Below are positions 31,606-41,134 of a DNA stretch of 64,000 bases, in pieces (the stretch's first letter is position 1; every line of letters begins with the position of its first letter). The notes below the pieces were generated by a model. The model was not told the DNA's origin. It ran no database searches and saw only the letters and a program-made list of their open reading frames with translations. This DNA is from Zingiber officinale. Lineage: Eukaryota > Streptophyta > Magnoliopsida > Zingiberales > Zingiberaceae. The stretch is taken from NCBI RefSeq assembly GCF_018446385.1, contig NC_056002.1:30428636-30492635 (forward strand), in the 5' to 3' direction. The position numbers and the translations under genes are program-made.

Positions 31606-33223
31606 TGATACGGTGCGTATTTTGTGGGGTCGATAAGATGATGTGGCTCAGAGTCAAGGACGTAAGACGGTCAACAGTCCAGCTGACGAGGAGGCTAAAA
31701 AGGTCAGAAGTCAGGCCAACGTGGCCGGTCAATAGTCCAGCTGACGAGGAGGTCAAGAAAGTCAGAAGTCAAGCCAACGTGTCTGGTCAGCAGTCAGGCT
31801 GATATGAACGACAGGGGGGTCAAAAGTCCAACCTATGTGGTCAAAGTCAAAAGATATAATTATAAGACCCAGCGTGCAGGTCGGGACGTACATGCCTCGG
31901 ATAACAATAAGCAGAAGGCGGGTCGGGAGTCAGACTCAGCGTGCAGGTCGGAACGTACATACCTTGGATAGCAATAAATAGATGCGGGTCGGGAGTCAGA
32001 CCCAGCGTGCAGGTCGGGACGTACATGCCTTGGATAGCAATAAACAGATGCGGGTCGGGGATCAGACCAGCGTGCAGGTCGGGACGTACATGCCTTGGAT
32101 AGCAATAAACAGATGTGGGTCGGGGATCAGACCCAGCATGCAGGTCGGGACGTACATGCCTCGGATAGCAATAAGTAGAAGGCGGGTCGGGAGTCAGACC
32201 CAGCGTGTAGGTCGGGACGTACATGCCTTGGATAACAATAAACAAATGCGGGTCGGGGATCAGACCCAGTGTGCAGGTCGGAACGTACATGCCTCGGATA
32301 GCAATAAGCAGAAGGCGGGTCGGGAGTCAGACTCAGCGTGCATGTCGGGACTTACATGTCTTGGATAGCAATAAACAGATGCGGGTCGGGAGTCAGACCC
32401 AACGTGCAGGTCGGGACGTACATGCCTTGGATAGCAATAAACAGATGCGGGTCGGGGATCAGACCCAGCGTGCAGGTCGGGACGTACAGACCTTGGATAG
32501 CAATAAGCAGATACGGGTCGGGAGTCAGACCCAGCGTGCAGGTCGGGACGTACATGCCTTGGATAGCAATAAACAGATGTGGGTCGGGGATCAGACCCAG
32601 CGGGCAGGTCGGGACGTACATGCCTTGGATAGCAATAAGCAGAAGGTGGGTCAGGAGGCCATACACTACATGACAAATAGGTCTGCAAGGAATCGTAACC
32701 ACCTGTCAGAGAACAATCATCACATGTCAGGAAATATTCTAACGATGGGAGGCTCATACTTCCCTTGGTTCCTCCGCCAGCCTATAAGAGAAAGCCACGT
32801 GTCGACTACCGCTAGACAAAGCCTGACATCCGACATTCCCTGACATTCGCCGGGTTCCAGAAGCCTCAGTTGCAGTATAAAAAGGGAGGCTTTGTCCCTT
32901 ACGCAGGTACGCTCACTCGTAATTTCTTACCAGTCTTTTACTTTTCGTGCTTTCTCTGTGATTTCTAGGGAAAAAGTACCTGACTTGAGCGTCGGAGGGC
33001 CTGACCCGGGGGCTTTTTCCCTGGTTTCTGGTCTCTAACGACCGGTGGACTCGTCTGAGTGTGTGCAGATCAATAGTGTCATCATCTTGATCATTTCTCT
33101 CCGTAAAACCGCCCGTGTGAACCTGTCCAGGGGAGACCGCTGATTCATCATCTCAACGACTCGCCGTCAACTTTTAGCACAACAAGGCCCGCCTTCATTC
33201 GACCGAGCTTCCGGACGGGATCA
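31606..33223 (+). repeat. 5' LTR of Tat-like element 1
   Basis: 1618 bp. Contains 12 tandem units of 66 bp (31868-32655), then the promoter region with TATA-like AGTATAAAAAGGGAGG (about 32874). The motif GGAGGGCCTGACCCGGGG is shared with the other Tat-like LTRs here. Confidence 0.85.
31868..32655 (+). repeat. 66-bp tandem array (12 units) in the 5' LTR
   Basis: Unit begins CCCAGCGTGCAGGTCGGGAC and contains CTTGGATAGCAATAA. Units fall into two kinds, one ending GGGATCAGA and one with AGAAGGCGGG ... GAGTCAGA, in mixed order. The unit length is a multiple of three, so several frames on both strands stay open. These are not genes. Confidence 0.93.
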
Positions 33224-33325
33224 AATTTGGCGCAGATGTAGAAGGACTTACGGCAGGCATCTAACAAGCCGCATGATCCAGCCCCCCAGCGGAGCGTTCT
33301 TCCAAAACTTGCGATTGCCAGAGCG

Positions 33326-34897
33326 TCAGGAGGCCGCTAGGTCTCCCTCTAACTCGATCAAAGCAGTGAGGGGAGGAGCCCCATCGGTAGTTTCTGCGGC
33401 GACCCCCGAGCCTGTGGAGGAAGGCACGCGCCAAAAATCAGTAAAGGAATATTTCTTGCAAGTTTTCCTCCGGGATCTAGAGGTAGACGTGGGAACATCT
33501 AAGGGAAGGGAGGCAGATGGAGTGGCAGAGCTCCCGGACTGGCCCACCAAGGGTAAAGGTGGCTGACCGGGAGAGGAAGCGGGCGCTTGCAAAGAAGCCT
33601 GCTCAGGAGTTATATTTCGGCCGGGAGCCAGGACTGATATGTGGGGCGACATGACAGGAACCTCAAGCCCCATAGTGCTCTCCCAGGCAGGAGAAGCAGC
33701 CGGGATTTCCAAAGTGTGAGGGGCAGCAGAAGAGCGACGACTGGAAGGAATAGGTGGGGGTGACGCTTGGATAGCTGGAGTCACTCTTTTCCTTTTGCGT
33801 TGGAGTTTCAGGCGTTCAGCCGGTCGGGGGGTGCCACTTGCCTCTCCTCAACCTGCTCTTCAGCGGCCTCCCTGATTTGTTCTCCAGGGGTTTCCTCAAC
33901 CTGCCCTGTCGTGTGCAGATCAGCTAGTTCTATAGTGATCGGGCCTTCCGTTAGAGCCACATCCATGGGAAGCGCTGAGGAGGTTTCTTCTTGGGTCGTC
34001 ACCGGCGGAATATGGGATGGTACGGAAGGAGCAGATTGCGAAGCGGGACCGGATCGGGAGGAATCTGCTACACCTTTTTTAAGCTCCTCACTTAGATTTT
34101 TCAAATAAGAAGCAGACCGGCGCTTAACATCATAAGCGTATGCTCGGAACATGGCAACCTCTGCGACAAGAAAGAAAGATACCTCAGTTAGCGAATAATA
34201 GATGAAAGGAAAATGAGGTCTTACCAAACGGAGCCCCGATGTCTTTCTAAACAGGGCTGAGCCCAAATAAATATAGAAAGCCTTCCAACAATAACACAGA
34301 AAAGTTAACAAGCACGCCCTGAAGTGCTTCGGAAGCGGGGGCACAAAAAGGCTGGTGTTGATGTATAGGGAGGTCGACCGGGAGGTCGGGGCGCCATTGT
34401 ATAGGCCCGACCAGCGGCTTGGGCAGTCTGACAAAGAAAAAACGGGATTTCCACCCTTTGTTCGAGGAAGGCATGTCCGAAAAGAACTTGTAGCCGGGCC
34501 TAGCTTGTACCATAAACACTCCGGGCTCCGAGCGTTTGAAGGAATAGAAGTGGTGAAAAAGATGAACAGTCAAGGAAAGTTGGTATATGCGACAAAGAAT
34601 CACGGTGCCACAAACTACCCTAAAGAAGTTAGGAGCAAACTGAGAGATGCAAATGCCGAAATATTCACTCAGGGAAGAAATGAATGGATGGATGGGAAAA
34701 TGAAGACCTCCTAAAATCTGGTCTCTAAAATTGGTCACGAAACCTTCCGGAGGGTTAGCAGGATGCTCCTGCGGTATAGGAACTCGGAGTTCATAAGCAT
34801 CTCTAAGGTGCAAGTCCGAGCGAATCATGGATAGGTTGTGATCATCTATATCTGAAATGAAGCAGGAATACCAAAGAGTGGTCTTACCATCAGTCAT
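33326..34897 (-). pseudogene. Antisense ORF of Tat-like element 1 (putative gypsy-type transposon protein domain)
   Basis: Minus-strand frame from ATG 34897 (MTDGKTTLWYS), 216 codons open. It carries the block PPEGFVTNFRDQILGGLHFP ... ISQFAPNFFRVVCG typical of the plant putative gypsy-type transposon family (Pfam PF04195 in my memory). The reading then moves to other frames: MFRAYAYDVKRRSASYLKNL near 34155, a Pro/Glu/Thr-rich stretch, and a Pro/Ser-rich stretch to 33326. It is antisense to the LTRs, as aORFs of Tat elements are. Frames change at least twice, so I call it decayed, though introns are possible. Function of this family is unknown. Confidence 0.65.
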
Positions 34898-35633
34898 TAT
34901 CAGGGTAAAGAAGGTTGAGGAAGAGATTAGTCGAGGAGGAGAAGAGCGCTAGACGGAGGAGCTTAGAAAAGGAAAGGTGCGGACGCCGGGGAAGTCGAAG
35001 CAACAAGAAGCAAGCAGTCAAAACGCGCAAGGCAATGTCGGCGGATGACCTTTAGGGTTTATAAAGGGAGTTCTCCTATGGAATATCGAAAAGAAGGGTA
35101 TCTTTTTGGGTGAAGCGCTTAAAACCGTCCGATCCTCGAAGAACATACCCTTATGGGGAAATGTGTACAAAAAGGAGTGGCGTGGGCGGCGTCATTCTGC
35201 ATAAGCCATAAAGGCAGAGGACAGGTGTCGACCTCCTAGGAGTCGTATTAATGATGGACGTGAAAAGGAAATCATGATATGAAGCAAGAGTACGGAAACG
35301 CTTACCACACGCTTTTCTGGGGAACCGTGGAAGAAAAGTAGCGGGAAAGAAATTCAGATACAGCAAGGCCAAGGCTGAGTAATGCATTAATATGGTTATC
35401 TTCACAGTACCACTAATAATATATTTCTTAATGACAGGCGAAGTCGAAGCCCTTCGAGTAAGTCCCGGTCGGTGGTTCAATCCCCAGGTTGGCGGCGTGT
35501 ACTAAGCGGGAGGTTGACCCCCCAGGTCAACAGTATATATCCCGATCACAAGATCAACACTCAGCTGGGCCAAAAGTTTACTCATGTTTGCAATATATAT
35601 AAATATATATATATATATATATGTTGGTTGAGA

Positions 35634-36520
35634 TGTGCTTTCTCGGTCGGCTGTCCCAGACTCTCGCCTCAGTGCGAGTTATAAGTGAGCTCTGCTCTCA
35701 CGCCCAATGACCGAGCTGTTCGGTCGGCTGTCCCAGACTCTCGCCTCAGTGCAAGTTATAAGTGAGCTCTGTTCTCACGCCCAACGACCGAGCTGCTCGG
35801 TCGGCTGTCCCTAGAGCTGTCAGACGGGTCAATCCGTGGCGGGGCGGGTCGGCCCGTGGCGGGCTAACCATTTGGCGAGGTGGGGCGGGCCAACCCGCCA
35901 ACTTGGCGGGTTGGGAAATTTCCAACCCAACACATTCTAAGGCGGGTTGCGGGTTTGGCTGGCCAACTCGCGGGCCCATCAAAATTTTTTAAAAAAGTTA
36001 AAAAAATATTTCATATTTTTAACATTTTACTTTGAAAAAATTTTCTACAATTAAATGTATACATAAACATGTATTTTAAATATAAATGAACACAAATGAG
36101 TACTTATGTTGGATGAAAAATACTATTTTTATTTCAAAATTATAACGAAAGATAATAAATTGGCCTAAAACTTAGCTTACATGTGTTTTTCAACCCGCGG
36201 GTCAACCCAAGCCCGAGTGGCCCGACCCGCGCGGGTCGCGGGCCTAGGCGGGTTGGCCCACGGCGGACTTGGGTTGATAAAATTCCAACCCAACCCGCTT
36301 AAATTGTTTGGCGGGGCGGGCTAACCCGACGGGTCCAACCCAAGTTGACGGCTCTAGCTGTCCTAGACTCTCGCCTCAGTGCGAGTTATAAGTGAGCTCT
36401 GCTCTCACGCCCAACGACCGATCTGCTCGGTCGGCTATCCCAGACTCTCGCCTCAGTGCGAGTTATAAATGAGCTCTGCCCTCAGGCCCAACGACTTTAC
36501 CGGTCGACTCAACAAATGTC
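35634..36520. repeat. Minisatellite, about 77-bp unit, near the 3' LTR of Tat-like element 1
   Basis: Units of type TCGGCTGTCCCAGACTCTCG ... GCGAGTTATAAGTGAGCTCTG ... CACGCCCAACGACCGAGCTG recur at least four times, two on each side of an inserted MITE (35812-36356). A shorter form of the same core recurs at 55560-55950 in the other Tat-like element. A short (AT)n run lies just before it (35597-35622). Confidence 0.85.
35812..36356. mobile_element. hAT-type palindromic MITE inside the minisatellite
   Basis: 545 bp with ends TAGAGCTGTCA and TTGACGGCTCTA, flanked by GCTGTCCC (35804-35811) and GCTGTCCT (36357-36364), 7 of 8 matching. Both arms carry GGCGGGTTGG/CCAACCCGCC motifs around an AT-rich centre. 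Confidence 0.8.
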
Positions 36521-36906
36521 TTGATCGGGAGTTTCCACATGTATACGAGGCAAGATACAACGCGACTTATTCTTAGGCATCACTGCATGCTACTATGTGG
36601 GTGAAGGGTAAGGATAAAATGAGGTACGCAAGCTGTTTTGTTATTTTTTACTAGGAATGTTAAAAGAGTCTGTAGGTGTTTTAATGATAAAGACGTACAC
36701 GAAAATAAAGGAACACAGCCGCAGAACAAAAACAGAAACAGCAACAGAAAGTGAGCTCGGCTACTTTCCAGGTCGGCTGGATATCATATAGAAATTAGGA
36801 GGGGTCGACAAAGAAGTTAAGAGCCAGATCAGGCAGGAGTTCAGAACCCTGAGGTTTAGTCAGTCGGACTAGAGCCTCCTTCGACTAGACTTGAGGGGGA
36901 GGCTTG

Positions 36907-38590
36907 TGATACGGTGCGTATTTTGTGGGGTCGATAAGATGACGTGGCTCAGGTCAAGGCCGCAAGACGGTCAACAGTCCAGCTGACGAGGAGGTCAAAA
37001 AGGTCAGAAGTCAGGCCAACGAAGCCGGTCAATAGTCCAACTGACGAGGAGGTCAAGAAAGTCAGAAGTCAAGCTAACGTGTCTGGTCAGCAGTCGAGCT
37101 GATATGAACGACAGGGGGGGTCAAAAGTCCAGCCTATGTGGCCAAAGTCAAAAGATAGAATTATAAAACCCAGCGTGCAGGTCGGGACGTACATGCCTTG
37201 GATAGCAATAAGCAGATACGGGTCAGGAGTCAGACCCAGCGTGTAGGTCGGGACGTACATGCCTCGGATAGCAATAAGCAGAAGGCGGGTCGGGAGTCAG
37301 ATTCAGCGTGCAGGTCGGAACGTACATGCCTTGGATAGCAATAAACAGATGCGGGTCGGGAGTCAGACCCAGCGTGCAGGTTGAGACGTACATGCCTTGG
37401 ATAGCAATAAACAGATGCGGGTCGGGGATCAGACCAGCGTGCAGGTCGGGACGTACATGCCTTGGATAACAATAAACAGATGCGGGTCGGAGATTAGACC
37501 CAGTGTGCAGGTCGGGACGTACATGCCTCGGATAGCAATAAGTAGAAGGCGGGTCGGGAGTCAGACCCAGCGTGCAGGTCGGGACGTACATGCCTTGGAT
37601 AGCAATAAACAGATGCGGGTCAGGGATCAGACCCAACGTGCAGGTCGGGACGTATATGCCTCGGATAGCAATAAGCAGAAGGCGGGTTGGGAGTCAGACT
37701 CAGCGTGCAGGTCGGGACGTACATGCCTTGGATAACAATAAACAGATGTGGGTCGGGTGCCAGACCCAGCGTGCAGGTCGGGACGTATGTGCCTTGGATA
37801 GCAATAAACAGATGCGGGTCGGGGATCAGACCCAGCGTGCAGGTCGGGACGTACAAGCCTTGGATAGCAATAAGCAGATATGGGTCGGGAGTCAGGCCCA
37901 GCGTGCAGGTCGGGACGTACATGCCTTGGATAGCAATAAACAGATGCGGGTCGGGGATCAGACCCAGCGTGCAGGTCGGGACGTACATGCCTTGGATAGC
38001 AATAAGCAGAAGGTGGGTCAGGAGGTCAGACACTACATGACAAATAGGCCTGCAAGGAATCGTAACCACCTGTCAGAGAACAATCATCACATGTCAGGAA
38101 ATATTCTAACGATGGGAGGCTCATACTCCCCTTGGTTCCTCTGCCAGCCTATAAGAGAAAGCCACGTGTCGACTACCGCCAGACAAAGCCTGACATCCGA
38201 TATTCCCTGACATTCGCCAGGTTCCAGAAGCCTCAGTTGCAGTATCAAAAGGGAGGCTTTGTCCCTTATACGGGTACGCTCACTCGTCATTTCTTACCAG
38301 TCTTTTACTTTTCGTGCTTTCTCTGTGATTTCTGGGGAAAAAGTACCTGACTTGAGCGTCGGAGGGCCTGACCCGGGGACTGTTTCCCTGGTTTCTTGTC
38401 TCTAACGACCGGTGGACTCGTCTGAGTGTGTGCAGATCAATAGCATCATCATCCTGATCATTTCTCTCCGTAAAACCGCCCGTGCAAACCTGTCCAGGGG
38501 AGACCGCTGATTCATCATCTCAACGACTCTCCGTCAACTTTTAGCACAACAAGGTCCGCCTTCATCCGACCCAGCTTCCGGACAGGATCA
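36907..38590 (+). repeat. 3' LTR of Tat-like element 1
   Basis: 1684 bp, 66 bp longer than the 5' LTR, and has 13 tandem units instead of 12. Confidence 0.85.
37169..38030 (+). repeat. 66-bp tandem array (13 units) in the 3' LTR
   Basis: Same unit as in the 5' LTR with scattered differences. The last two units match the last ones of the 5' array best, while the start differs by one added unit. Confidence 0.93.
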
Positions 38591-38595
38591 GTGGC

Positions 38596-39285
38596 CTCTC
38601 CGCAGCGTGGCCTTGCGACGACATCATGACCACTAGTTCGCGGCTGGATGGCGCGAATTTATGTCATCGTGGAAGCACTGCGAGTTCACAGCCGCAACTG
38701 TGAGTTCACTGCCGAATAAAGCATCAAATGCTACAAAAACAAGACCTGAATCAACACTACCTGTACCTAATGGTATTAGTGCAAGACAAACATTGGGTCA
38801 GGTTGTATCACCTGGCGGCGCAAGGTTTCCGAGCCCGATCTCGGTTACTATAAATGAAGATGCTAGCCCACATAGTGGTTCTCGCATCAACGACAACAAT
38901 ACAACATAGCTTAAAGTTACTACTTCGCCAATTTCAGCAACTCAACAAGAGACCTACAAAGCTCAGAAAGTCAACAAGCCAAGAGGTCTTCGAATCCACT
39001 GGTACATAAAACACAACCAAATTTCTATCATCTCGCGACTAAAGACTGGTTATCAATCTCTAAAAGTTATACCTCAAGCTCGAAAGGCATCGCTGGTCCG
39101 GTTCTTGGAAAGATCCAAACAGAGGAGGTAGGCCTTCATGTTTGTTGTAATCTTTCGCTTACAAGGGTAGTGAAACTTATCATCCTAAACTTTCAGATGT
39201 CTGATTTTTCAGGATGAACAATGGCATGCCTTATTTCTTCTTCCTCCAAGATATCAAAAGAGCATGGCAGTGGATTCGGTTGTAA
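38596..39285 (+). pseudogene. 3' part of a TIFY/Jas-domain gene, apparently cut by the element at 31606
   Basis: Plus-strand coding-like stretch with an in-frame TAG near 38907 and candidate introns. The clear signature is the Jas (CCT_2) motif IPQARKASLVRFLERSKQRR at about 39068-39127, followed by a donor (AG/GTAGGCC). The acceptor TTTTTCAG before 39213 leads to a last exon reading MNNGMPYFFFLQDIK and ending TAA at 39283-39285. Jas motifs in JAZ/TIFY repressors bind MYC factors and COI1. The upstream part reads Ser/Pro-rich (GGARFPSPISVTINED) and no TIFY core is seen. The sequence left of the retrotransposon TSD (31560-31605) may be the missing upstream side. Called a fragment because of the stop, the missing domain and the insertion. 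Confidence 0.5.
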
Positions 39286-40112
39286 TTTGTCAAGCACACT
39301 GCCAAACTATTGAAAGGACTACCGTTCGGAGCACACCAAAAGATGGGGTCTGTTAGTACCAAGTTAACAATATATGTTGGAAACAACCCTGGATGAGCTA
39401 TTTATTGTGCTGATTTCAAGGTCATAGATTACAAATGCATAACTGATTTAGGACATTACCAATAACTTTATTTATCAACTTGGTAATATGCTATGTAGTT
39501 TTGCAATCATTAATTAGACTTTCGTACTTTTAAATACTTCAATTTTCCTTTACTATATACCATTATCATTGTCAAATTTGGATCGACTACATGAATTCTA
39601 TTCTTTCATGAACTCTCTACATTCAAGGTTATATGACTACTATTCAAATCAATCATCTTTAAATTAAGAGTTCTTTGGTCACTTTCTTCCGTTGCCCCTT
39701 CCACTAATTGATTCAAACTAATCTAGCTATGTAAGTTGTTGTTTGTCTTTGAACATGTTCATGTTATCTCAACGTTTTTCTTCATTCGTTCAATCATACG
39801 TCACTCGCTCAAAAGTGGTTGTGGTTTGCCTAAGCCCTAGGAAGGAGAGTGTTGTGTTGACCCCTTTGGCTTACTTATGTTAGAACCTCAAGATGGACTC
39901 TTTCGGAAACCTCACTCAAACACAAGCTACCACCTCAAATGAGGAACCTACATTAAAAAGTGAAAGTACCTTCCCGAGCCCACGAGGAGACACAATCCAG
40001 GAGAAAAAAAACCTTAAACTTTCCTAGCCATTAGAGCGAATTATTGATTCATAGCCACAGATGACTTGCACACATGCACTCATATCTGATTTATCTTTCT
40101 TTTTCGTTCTAA
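39286..40112. other. Intergenic stretch
   Basis: Downstream of the Jas-domain fragment. No coding frame, TIR or tandem repeat could be supported. Confidence 0.5.
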
Positions 40113-40117
40113 AATTA

Positions 40118-41085
40118 TGATACGGTGCATAACGGAGGGATACGATAAAATCAAGCAATCGGAAGTCAAGGGAGCGTGGCAATCAAAAGTCAAGAGGACG
40201 TGACCGTTACAAGTTAGGGAGAAGGAGTTAGACCGTTTGACGTCATCAGTCGTATAATATCTGGTTGAGTATTGACAAATCAGGATCCCAGATCAGAGAC
40301 ATGAGATGCGGCCTAGAATAAGGCCTAACCTTCCCCGACTGGTATATTTTTCTCAACCTGATCTGCATAGACATGCCTAGTACTTTCAGTAAAACAACTC
40401 CCGGTCAGCCCTTCAGTACTCCAAGCGTGAAAGATGGGACCCTCGTTGAAGCTCGCCTCCCTCATCAAGACTCGGGTCAGGCGCCACACCGTAACGGTCA
40501 ACCCGAACTACCCGTAACTCAACCCGTGTGGAACAGAAGGTACTAGGCGATAACAATGTCAGGGAATCGTAACCGCCTATCAGGGAATAACTGTCATATG
40601 TCAGAGAATATTCTAGTGGTCTGCTATCATCTACGAATAAAACCTTCTCTCAATCCATAAGAGGGTGTCACGTGTCCTTCATCACCCAACATTCTCTGAC
40701 AGCGGTCAAGTTCCAGAGGTACGCAGTGTCATATAAAAAGGGAGGTCCTCTCCCTTGTACAGGTACGCTGTCTGGCACATTCGTACTTGTCTTCTATAAT
40801 TCTTTTTCCTTCGTACACTGTTCTTCTGGGAAAAAAGTACTTGACTTGAGCGTCGGAGGGCCTGCGTCGGGGACCTTTTCGCTGGTTTCTAGTATTTAAC
40901 GTTCCGTGTGCTTGTCTGAGTGTGCGCAGAGCCTAAATACCACCGGCTTTGTCACCGCCGCCCATCAATCCCACGCGGGGGTCCGTTTTCCTGGGCACAT
41001 ACGCAGGGGTGTCCAAGTTGCCTCTCCGTCAACACTAGTGACATCTCAATCGGCCTTTGTCTGACTCCAATTCTGGATAGGATCA
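40118..41085 (+). repeat. 5' LTR of Tat-like element 2
   Basis: 968 bp. TATA-type CATATAAAAAGGGAGG near 40733. Shares the CTTGACTTGAGCGTCGGAGG motif with the LTRs of element 1 but lacks the 66-bp array. Confidence 0.88.
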
Positions 41086-41134
41086 ATTTGGTGTTGTCTG
41101 TGGGAACTTCCTTTGCCTGTTCTGGAGCGTGAAG

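Larger units (their letters stand above)
31606..38590 (+). mobile_element. Tat-like Ty3/gypsy derivative with 66-bp tandem arrays in its LTRs
   Basis: 6985 bp with the exact TSD GTGGC (31601-31605, 38591-38595). LTRs run from TGATACGGTGC to GGATCA. After the 5' LTR the sequence AATTTGGCGCAGA resembles the TTGGCGCCGTCTG primer region of Tat-type elements. A purine tract (TTGAGGGGGAGG) precedes the 3' LTR. The interior has no gag or pol. It goes straight to an antisense ORF remnant of the putative gypsy-type transposon protein family, then a minisatellite. Antisense extra ORFs are a known trait of the Tat lineage (Grande, RIRE2, Retand). Non-autonomous or heavily deleted. Confidence 0.85.

Noticed and set aside
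31868-32655. CRISPR-like repeat array
   Set aside because: Units are contiguous with no unique spacers, lie in a plant LTR and are present in both LTRs.
31847-32843. Several overlapping open frames on both strands over the 66-bp array (also 37223-38210)
   Set aside because: They are produced by a stop-poor tandem repeat whose unit is a multiple of three, inside an LTR. No start context, domain or codon bias supports coding.
33326-34897. Host gene on the minus strand inside the 31606-38590 element
   Set aside because: The domain recurs in the other Tat-like element in the same position and orientation, as expected for an element-borne antisense ORF.
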